DNA of 13,164 bases from Acidobacteriota bacterium. Its GTDB lineage: Bacteria; Acidobacteriota; Vicinamibacteria; Vicinamibacterales; UBA8438. Position 1 is the stretch's first letter; every line of letters begins with the position of its first letter. The stretch spans positions 1 to 13,164 of the forward strand of contig WTGR01000853.1 of assembly GCA_011523485.1 (NCBI GenBank). Direction: 5' to 3'. The notes under the pieces are model-generated. The model searched no databases. It was not told the DNA's origin and saw only the letters and a program-made list of their open reading frames with translations. This document shows, in pieces, positions 6,652 through 13,164 of this stretch. The translations under genes and the position numbers were made by a program.

Positions 6652-9602
6652 TGCGTGGATGGGCGTTCTGCCTGCTCGCGGTTCTCTGCTGGCCCGGCGC
6701 ACCCGCGCAGGCCGCGCGCGACGTGGACCGGTACGTCGGACGGAGCGTCGTCGAGGTGCGGCTGACGGCGGACGGCCGGCCGTTCGACGATCCGGCCGCC
6801 CGTGAGCTCGTCCAGACGCGGCCGGGCGAGCCGCTGTCGATGCGGGAGGTCCGCGAGACCCTGGCGCACCTCTTCAGTCTCGGCCTCTTCAGGGGCGTCG
6901 AGGTGGACGCCAGCGACAGGCGCGGCGGGGTCGCGCTGGTCTACGACCTGCGGTCGCTGGAAACCGTGAACCGGGTCGAGTTCACCGGCGTGCGCGGCGT
7001 GCCGGAGGAGTGGCTGCGCCGTTTCGTTGCCCAGCGCCACGGGACGAGTTTCCCGGCCGGCGACGCCGCCGCGGTCGGGGACACCGTGCGCGTTGCGTAC
7101 GCCGAGCGCGGTTTCTTCACCGCACGCGTGCGCTCCGAGATCACCGGGCCCCTTTCGAGGCGTGTCCTGCGGATGGCGATCGAGGCCGGTCCGCGCGCCC
7201 GCGTCCGGCGCTGGCACATCACCGGCGAGTCGCCGGTGTTCCACGACACGATCCGCACCCGGCTCGGTCTTCGCAATCCCGGCACGCCCTACGACGGTGT
7301 CGAGATAGCGCAGCGGCTCGGCGACTACGAGGGCGATCTGCGGCGGCGCGGCTACTACGAGGCCCGGCTGTCGCACGAGATCGAGCGGCTGAGCGACGTC
7401 ATGGTCGACGTGCGGCTCGCCATTCGGCGCGGGCCGCGGGTCGAGGTGACGTTCGAGGGCGACGAAGTGCCGGGCGCGCGGCTGGCCGACCTGGTGCCGG
7501 TCGCCCGCGAGGCGAGCGTCGACGAAGACCTTCTCGAAGATGCGGACCAGCGCATTGCCGCGCACCTGCAGGCGCTCGGCTACAGGGACGCCGCGGTGAC
7601 CCACACGCGTGACGGCGACGAGGATCGGCTCTCCATCGTCTTTCGCGTGACGCGCGGCCCACTGTATCGCGTCCGCGCGGTCGCCGTGCGCGGGAATCAG
7701 ACGGTCGCGGACGACCGGGTCCGCTCCATCCTCGGCCTGGCGACCGGCGCTCCCCTCGTCGTCCGGGAGATCGATGCGGGTCTGGCCGCCATCGAGGAGC
7801 ACTACAACCGTCTCGGCTTCGCCACGGTGAGGGCCGTCCGCTCCTCGAGCGGCACGGGTGGGCGCGGCGAGGACGGAGAAGTGGAGCAACGCGTCGAGAT
7901 CGCGATCGACGAAGGGGTGCGGACGATCATCGGGGAGGTGGCGTTCGACGGCGCGTCGGCCCAATCCTCCGCGGTCCTGCAGCAGGTGGTCGATGTGCGC
8001 CCCGGCGACGCGTACTACGGACCCCAGATCGAACGTTATCGCGACGCCCTCCTGGAGTCCTATCTGAACGAGGGATACGAGCAGGCGCAGGTGATGCTGG
8101 ATGCGCGGTTCGCCGACGATCTGAGCACGGTCGATCTCGTCTTCCGGATTCTCGAGGGCCCGCAGGTGCTGGTCGACCACGTGCTGATCGTGGGCAACCG
8201 GACGGTCGACAGCGCCACCATTCGCCGGGAGGTGACCCTGGCTCCGGGGGCCCCGCTCGGGCTCGACGACGTGGCCGAGACGCGCCGCCGCCTCAACGCG
8301 CTCGGCATGTTCCGCCGGCTCGACATCCGCGAGTTCAGTCACGGCCGCGCCGATCGGCGGGACGTGATCATCGAGGTCGAGGAGGCGGCGGCGACCCGGC
8401 TCGCCTACGGGGGCGGGTTCGAGCTGTCGCAGCGGCTCCGGCGGGAGGTTCGGGCGGCGGGCAGCCAGGCGGTCGAGCGGATCGAGTTCGCGCCGCGCGG
8501 CTCTTTCGAGATCGGCCGCCGCAACCTGTGGGGCAGAAATCGCTCGTTGGACCTGTTCACGCGCGTCAGCGTCCGTCGCAAGAACGACCCGCCTCTGCTC
8601 GCGCCGGTGGAGACGGGCGGCGCGTTCGGGTTCAACGAGTATCGCGTGCTCGCCACCTATCGCGAGCCACGGGCGATCCGGCGCGACTGGGACGTGCAGA
8701 TGTCGGGTTTCGTCGAGCAGGCGATCCGTCCCGGCTTCGATCTCTTCAGCCGGGGCGTGACGGCGCAGGTGACGCGTTCGTCGGGCGTGGCGACGGGCAC
8801 CTCCATCGGATACCGCCTCGGCAACAACGACACGTCCAACCGCGAGTTGAACCGCGAGGACAAGGACATCGTCGACCGGCTGTTTCCCAACGTGCGCCTG
8901 TCGTCGTTCAGCGCGAGTCGGGTGTACGACACCCGCGACGACCCCGTCGAGCCGGCCCGTGGATCCCTGGTGACGCTCGAGTCGGAGGTGGCCGCGCGCA
9001 CGATAGGCTCCGAGGTCGGCTTCTCGAAGAGCTTCTTTTCCGGGTCGGTGTATCGCAGGATGCCCGGCGTCCCGAGAATCGTCCTGGCGGCCGGCGCGCG
9101 TCTGGGCGTGGCCTGGGGATTTCCGCGGGTCCTGGACGCCCTCGAAGACGCCCCGGAGGGAGGCGTCGCGGCGGCGGGCTCGCTCGCGCTGCCGATCAGC
9201 GAGCGGTTCTTCGCGGGCGGGAACGCCACGGTTCGCGGATTCGCCCTGGACCGTCTCGGAAACCCCCGCACCGAGACCGGGGGCACCATCGACCAGGCCG
9301 GCTTCCCGCAGGGCGGCAACGCCGTGATCATCTTCAACAGCGAGTTGCGGATTCGCGTCACGCCGGCGATCGGCGTCGTCACGTTCGTGGACGCGGGGAA
9401 CGTTTATGATCGAGTGGAGCACGTGAGTCTCGGTCGCATCCGGAGCGGCGCCGGGTTCGGCGTCCGCTACAACTCGCCGGTTGGGCCGTTGGGGTTCGAC
9501 ATCGGCTTCAAGCTCGGCGAGCGGCACTTCTTCGGTGACGAGACGAGCCCGCAACAGGAGCAGCTCATGGCGCTGCACTTCAGCTTCGGGCAGGCGTTCT
9601 GA
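6651..9602 (+). CDS. Omp85 family outer-membrane assembly protein (BamA/TamA-like) with about seven POTRA repeats
   Basis: This 983-residue outer-membrane beta-barrel protein inserts or assembles other barrels, and next to TamB it is probably the TamA-like partner. The N-terminus has a signal peptide (hydrophobic CLLAVLCWPGA, cleavage near AQA at residue 22). Periplasmic POTRA repeats, each ending in a short strand followed by G, can be drawn at about 30-103, 104-180, 183-261, 262-336, 337-422, 423-503 and 504-580; typical hallmarks are VRAVAVRGNQTV and VDHVLIVGNRTV. The 16-strand barrel fills 581-983 and has the Omp85 loop-6 motif VRGF at 861-864, then VTFVDAGNVYD, and GAGFGVRYNSPVGPLGFDIG near the end. 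The last strand ends in FSFGQAF, a C-terminal aromatic beta-signal. BamA usually has five POTRAs and TamA three, so this protein is long. The start ATG overlaps the tamB stop. Main BamA and dedicated TamA cannot be separated from sequence alone. Confidence 0.93.
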   Translation: MRGWAFCLLAVLCWPGAPAQAARDVDRYVGRSVVEVRLTADGRPFDDPAARELVQTRPGEPLSMREVRETLAHLFSLGLFRGVEVDASDRRGGVALVYDLRSLETVNRVEFTGVRGVPEEWLRRFVAQRHGTSFPAGDAAAVGDTVRVAYAERGFFTARVRSEITGPLSRRVLRMAIEAGPRARVRRWHITGESPVFHDTIRTRLGLRNPGTPYDGVEIAQRLGDYEGDLRRRGYYEARLSHEIERLSDVMVDVRLAIRRGPRVEVTFEGDEVPGARLADLVPVAREASVDEDLLEDADQRIAAHLQALGYRDAAVTHTRDGDEDRLSIVFRVTRGPLYRVRAVAVRGNQTVADDRVRSILGLATGAPLVVREIDAGLAAIEEHYNRLGFATVRAVRSSSGTGGRGEDGEVEQRVEIAIDEGVRTIIGEVAFDGASAQSSAVLQQVVDVRPGDAYYGPQIERYRDALLESYLNEGYEQAQVMLDARFADDLSTVDLVFRILEGPQVLVDHVLIVGNRTVDSATIRREVTLAPGAPLGLDDVAETRRRLNALGMFRRLDIREFSHGRADRRDVIIEVEEAAATRLAYGGGFELSQRLRREVRAAGSQAVERIEFAPRGSFEIGRRNLWGRNRSLDLFTRVSVRRKNDPPLLAPVETGGAFGFNEYRVLATYREPRAIRRDWDVQMSGFVEQAIRPGFDLFSRGVTAQVTRSSGVATGTSIGYRLGNNDTSNRELNREDKDIVDRLFPNVRLSSFSASRVYDTRDDPVEPARGSLVTLESEVAARTIGSEVGFSKSFFSGSVYRRMPGVPRIVLAAGARLGVAWGFPRVLDALEDAPEGGVAAAGSLALPISERFFAGGNATVRGFALDRLGNPRTETGGTIDQAGFPQGGNAVIIFNSELRIRVTPAIGVVTFVDAGNVYDRVEHVSLGRIRSGAGFGVRYNSPVGPLGFDIGFKLGERHFFGDETSPQQEQLMALHFSFGQAF

Positions 9603-10254
9603 CCGCCGGTCCGTCAGCCTGCTTCTCTGCCTGCTGCTCGTGTCCTTCGGTTGGCCGTCCGGTCCCGCGGCCCAGGTCCTCGACCGGGTGCTCGCCGTGG
9701 TGTCCGGGCAGGTGATTCTCGCCTCGGACGTGCGGGCGTTCCTCGATCTCGGCCTGCACGAGCAGGGGTTGTGGAACGTTCGTGAACGGGAACCCGCGGC
9801 TCGCGAAGCGGCGGCCCTGAGCCGGCTGATCGAGCGCCGGCTCGCGCTCGACGAGGTCGATCGATACCGGCAGGCGGCGCCGCCGCCGGCTCGCGTCGAG
9901 CGCGCCGTGGCGGCCGTGCAAGCGCGTTTCGCCGACCCCGCCGCGTTCACCCGTCTCCTCTCGATGGTCGGGATCGACATGGACGATCTGCGGCAGATCC
10001 TGCGGGACGACATCCGCATCGACGAATACGTGGCGGATCGTTTCGGACGTGGCGGCCGGCTGACCGAGGTGGAGTTGCGCACCCACTACGACGCGCACCG
10101 CGCGCGTTTTCTGGAGGGCGGAGAGCCGCTTCCGTTCGAGTCCGTGCGCGACCGGGTCCGGGAAGACCTCTGGACGGACCGCCGCGCGGAGCTGGTCGAG
10201 GGCTGGATCGCCGGTCTGCTGCGTCGCGCGGAGGTGATGCGAGTGGACCCGTGA
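9535..10254 (+). CDS. SurA-like periplasmic chaperone without PPIase domain
   Basis: The product is exported and resembles SurA, the chaperone that carries unfolded outer-membrane proteins to the BAM complex. After a hydrophobic signal (SLLLCLLLVSFGW, cleavage near GPAAQ) comes the SurA N-domain hallmark VLDRVLAVVSGQVILASDV. Helices follow (SRLIERRLALDEVDRYR; LLSMVGIDMDDLRQILRDDIRIDEYVADRF) and then, at once, the SurA-type C-terminal helix (FESVRDRVREDLWTDRRAELVEGWIAGL). The parvulin domains that lie between these parts in classical SurA are absent, so it should be a chaperone without isomerase activity. The start is unclear: no ATG lies near the signal peptide. GTG 9535 gives 239 residues with a long basic n-region and a 68-base overlap with the Omp85 gene; TTG 9481 is longer and GTG 9640 would cut off most of the signal. 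It is probably the last gene of the envelope operon. Confidence 0.8.
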   Translation: MTRRARNRSSSWRCTSASGRRSDRRSVSLLLCLLLVSFGWPSGPAAQVLDRVLAVVSGQVILASDVRAFLDLGLHEQGLWNVREREPAAREAAALSRLIERRLALDEVDRYRQAAPPPARVERAVAAVQARFADPAAFTRLLSMVGIDMDDLRQILRDDIRIDEYVADRFGRGGRLTEVELRTHYDAHRARFLEGGEPLPFESVRDRVREDLWTDRRAELVEGWIAGLLRRAEVMRVDP

Positions 10255-10302
10255 GACTGTCCGGGGATGTCGATGCGACGCGGACGACGTCGGGCGGGCG
10301 GG

Positions 10303-11103
10303 TCAGCCGGCCTGGGTTCCGGCGACGGCCAGTGCTATCTGCGTGAGGTTGAAGCCGGAATGGCTCACCATGGCGGCGACCGCGCTGCCGCGCAGGAGAT
10401 AGAGCGCGCCCCAGAGGGCGCCGAGCGCACCGGTCACGATGACGGTGTCCCAGCCCTGGATGGCGTGGCCGAGGCCGAAGGCGATGCTGAACACGACGAG
10501 GCCGAGCCAGCCGCCGCCGAGATGCTGATCGAAGCGGCGCAGGATGAACGCCCGCTGCAGCTCTTCGCGCAGCCCGCCGGCCAGCACGACGACCAGGGCG
10601 AAGAACAGCGCACGTCCCGGCGTGGAGAGCATGGCGCCGAGCGGATTGTCGGGCACGTTGCGCAGTCCGGGCGCCAGCCATCCGATCAGCAGCAGCGCGC
10701 CGACCGCGCCCACGACGATCGGCGGCGTGAGCAGCACGCCGAGCGCCGCCTCGCGTCGCGGGGGACGAGCGCCGAGCACCAGTTCGCGGACCGACTCGTT
10801 CCGCGCGTGCAGGAAGGTCGTGACGAGGACGAGCACGACGACCACGTCCAGCAGCGTGAGCGCGACGATGTAGCCGAACGACGGGTCGCCGGTCGGCGAG
10901 AGCGCCGCGAATCCGGCCGCGGTCAGCAAGGCCGAGAGGACGAGCTGGGTCGGAAACCCGGAGCAGAGAATCACTTCGAACAGCGACGGCACGACGCGCC
11001 CGGGGGCGGTTTGCAGGGGTGCGGCGGCCGAATCCGGTTCGGGACCCGTGTCGAGATCGGCGGCCGGTCGGTCGGGGCCGAGCCCGCGCACGGGAGCGTC
11101 CAT
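10303..11103 (-). CDS. CPBP family intramembrane metalloprotease (CAAX protease/Abi type)
   Basis: This 266-residue polytopic inner-membrane protein belongs to the CPBP (Rce1-like, formerly Abi) family of presumed glutamate-type or metal-dependent intramembrane proteases. The family motifs are all visible: EELQR at residues 180-184 (EExxxR type), FGLGH at 209-213 and HSGFN at 248-252. About seven or eight hydrophobic segments are seen, for example near 50-68, 78-97, 122-142, 165-177, 199-212 and 221-236. The first ~38 residues are a Pro/Ala/Asp-rich, probably disordered, cytoplasmic extension before the first helix. It lies convergent to the SurA-like gene (48-base gap) and divergent to nrdJ, so it is likely transcribed alone. 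Its substrate and role are unknown: family members act in prenyl-protein processing, bacteriocin immunity or envelope stress. The start ATG has no good ribosome binding site and a shorter start is possible. Confidence 0.87.
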   Translation of the reverse strand: MDAPVRGLGPDRPAADLDTGPEPDSAAAPLQTAPGRVVPSLFEVILCSGFPTQLVLSALLTAAGFAALSPTGDPSFGYIVALTLLDVVVVLVLVTTFLHARNESVRELVLGARPPRREAALGVLLTPPIVVGAVGALLLIGWLAPGLRNVPDNPLGAMLSTPGRALFFALVVVLAGGLREELQRAFILRRFDQHLGGGWLGLVVFSIAFGLGHAIQGWDTVIVTGALGALWGALYLLRGSAVAAMVSHSGFNLTQIALAVAGTQAG

Positions 11104-11213
11104 GCGGGGACTCTAGCATCCGCCGTGGGATCGTGGGGTGCTGCTTCTACGGTCCTCACGTGCCAGCAGGACGACCCGGTCCGGAACGGAGACGTGGATC
11201 GGCCACAGGCCAT

Positions 11214-11232
11214 CAACAGCTGTTGCACAGCT
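11214..11232. promoter_or_regulatory. Upstream dyad related to the NrdR-like boxes
   Basis: CAACAGCTGTTG (11214-11225) is a perfect 12-bp palindrome that shares CAACA and TGTTG with box 1 downstream. It overlaps a second inverted repeat, AGCTGT-TGC-ACAGCT (11218-11232). Its centre is 21 bp, two helical turns, from the centre of box 1. It may be an extra binding site for the same repressor or for another regulator. The match to the NrdR consensus is poorer than for the two downstream boxes. Confidence 0.4.
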
Positions 11233-11248
11233 TCTCAACATGTTGCGC
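11233..11248. promoter_or_regulatory. Putative NrdR box 1
   Basis: The core CAACATGTTG (11236-11245) is a perfect 10-bp palindrome. It matches 8 of 10 positions of the NrdR core as I remember it (CWATATATWG). NrdR is the zinc-finger/ATP-cone repressor of ribonucleotide reductase genes and normally binds two boxes in tandem upstream of nrd promoters. This box lies 26 bp upstream of the -35 element. Confidence 0.65.
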
Positions 11249-11263
11249 TAGTCGGCCAGCCAG

Positions 11264-11279
11264 GCACAACATATTGACA
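11264..11279. promoter_or_regulatory. Putative NrdR box 2, overlapping the -35 element
   Basis: The core CAACATATTG (11267-11276) matches 9 of 10 positions of the remembered NrdR core and is preceded by CA as in the full 16-bp box. Its centre is 31 bp from that of box 1, leaving 15 bp between the two 16-bp sites, the three-turn spacing typical of tandem NrdR boxes. It covers the start of TTGACA, so bound repressor would block RNA polymerase. Confidence 0.7.
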
Positions 11280-11302
11280 GTCCCGTGACCCCTGGGTACA
11301 AT
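11274..11302 (+). promoter_or_regulatory. Consensus sigma-70 promoter of nrdJ
   Basis: The -35 TTGACA (11274-11279) is a perfect match. The spacer is exactly 17 bp, and the -10 TACAAT (11297-11302) matches 5 of 6. Transcription should start near 11308-11310, giving a leader of about 135 bases. It is by far the best promoter in the window, standing out in otherwise GC-rich DNA. Confidence 0.85.
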
Positions 11303-11305
11303 CGC

Positions 11306-11336
11306 GCGCGTCGTACGCGCGGCGGGACGTACCCGC
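11306..11336 (+). other. Two tandem small hairpins at the 5' end of the nrdJ leader
   Basis: GCGCG (11306-11310) pairs with CGCGC (11316-11320) around the loop TCGTA, and GCGGG (11322-11326) pairs with CCCGC (11332-11336) around ACGTA. Both are 5-bp GC stems with 5-base loops, side by side at the predicted transcript start. A third, GCCGG (11399-11403) with CCGGC (11411-11415), lies nearer the ribosome binding site. They might stabilise the mRNA or affect translation, or arise by chance from GC-richness. Confidence 0.3.
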
Positions 11337-11432
11337 ATGATCGCGGTGCAGGATGAGATCGACCGAACACCTCGCCAGTATCTACATCCCGCCTTGGAGC
11401 CGGCCGTGAACCGGCGTCGGTCACTGCAATAA
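11337..11432 (+). CDS. Possible 31-residue leader peptide upstream of nrdJ
   Basis: ATG 11337 opens a frame of 31 codons (MIAVQDEIDRTP at the start, NRRRSLQ at the end) that stops at TAA 11430-11432, 11 bases before the nrdJ ATG and directly before its ribosome binding site. The only upstream purine match is GGGA, 9 bases away. It fills most of the predicted leader, so it could couple translation to nrdJ. I recognise no family, and a stop-free stretch of this length is common in GC-rich DNA, so it may well not be translated. Confidence 0.22.
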   Translation: MIAVQDEIDRTPRQYLHPALEPAVNRRRSLQ

Positions 11433-11433
11433 C

Positions 11434-11443
11434 AGGGGGAGAG
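11434..11443 (+). promoter_or_regulatory. Purine-rich ribosome binding site of nrdJ
   Basis: AGGGGGAGAG directly precedes ATG 11444. It supports this start, although the GGAG core is unusually close to the ATG (2-4 bases); AGGGGG gives a more normal distance. The stop codon of the possible leader ORF ends one base before it. Confidence 0.6.

Positions 11444-13164
<1,721 letters not shown>

Larger units (their letters stand above)
11104..11443. other. Divergent intergenic region between the CPBP protease gene and nrdJ
   Basis: This 340-base region separates the two divergent genes. From 11104 to about 11213 I see nothing convincing beyond a weak -10-like TAGAGT preceded by TGC on the - strand (11118-11110), close enough to the CPBP ATG to imply an almost leaderless transcript. 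From 11214 to 11302 it carries a cluster of related dyads and a consensus promoter pointing to nrdJ. From about 11308 to 11443 lies the nrdJ leader with small hairpins, a possible leader ORF and the ribosome binding site. Confidence 0.8.

Noticed and set aside
6615..10082. Very long - strand open frame (1155 codons) opposite the Omp85 and SurA-like genes
   Set aside because: Arg/Pro/His-rich low-complexity product with no recognisable domain. It is a shadow of GC-rich coding on the + strand, where a good Omp85 protein is read.
10255..10302. Terminator between the convergent SurA-like and CPBP genes
   Set aside because: No convincing stem followed by a T-run on either strand; termination here may be Rho-dependent or involve overlap.
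10251..10343. Small + strand ORF starting at GTG 10251, overlapping the SurA-like stop
   Set aside because: Thirty codons, Arg-rich, no ribosome binding site, and it runs over the end of the convergent CPBP gene.
11303..11443. Cobalamin riboswitch before nrdJ (GGTCACTG near 11419-11426 recalls part of the motif)
   Set aside because: The leader is too short and I see neither a B12 box nor the other conserved core elements. A covariance-model search would settle it.

Overview
The window is very G+C-rich throughout, with strong third-position G/C bias, and contains only bacterial genes. The outer-membrane assembly genes (TamB, Omp85, a SurA-like chaperone) show a diderm. The split acyl-CoA carboxylase, the class II ribonucleotide reductase and the codon use would fit a high-GC Acidobacteriota of the Vicinamibacteria type, or a similar lineage. 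That placement is an inference from gene style only.

Layout. Bases 1-86 hold the C-terminal end of a carboxyltransferase (acyl-CoA carboxylase beta subunit). After a 111-base gap come a biotin carboxylase (198-1715) and a biotin carrier protein (1735-2262), which complete the carboxylase. Ten bases later starts a TamB/AsmA-type protein that spans 2273-6651 but is broken by a one-base frameshift at about 3530-3535, so it reads as an N-terminal piece (2273-3634) and a C-terminal piece (3631-6651). Its stop overlaps the start of a large Omp85 (BamA/TamA) protein with about seven POTRA repeats (6651-9602). This is followed, with overlap, by a short SurA-like periplasmic chaperone without a PPIase domain (to 10254). 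All of these lie on the + strand with gaps of at most 19 bases after position 198, so they are probably one operon. It would join an acyl-CoA carboxylase to envelope (lipid and beta-barrel) assembly.

A CPBP-family intramembrane metalloprotease lies convergently on the - strand (10303-11103). It is separated by a 340-base divergent intergenic region from a class II, adenosylcobalamin-dependent ribonucleotide reductase gene, nrdJ (11444 to the right edge, cut off). This intergenic region is the richest regulatory DNA in the window. It has a consensus sigma-70 promoter (TTGACA, 17 bp, TACAAT), two NrdR-box-like palindromes 31 bp centre to centre with the second overlapping the -35, a third related dyad 21 bp further upstream, and a leader with small hairpins and a possible 31-codon leader ORF ending just before the nrdJ ribosome binding site.

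No tRNA, rRNA, CRISPR, insertion sequence or phage gene was seen. The content is mainly conserved housekeeping and envelope genes. The points most worth checking are the tamB frameshift, the NrdR-type operator, the seven-POTRA Omp85 next to TamB, and the carboxylase-TamB linkage. I did not find a clearly new biological system.
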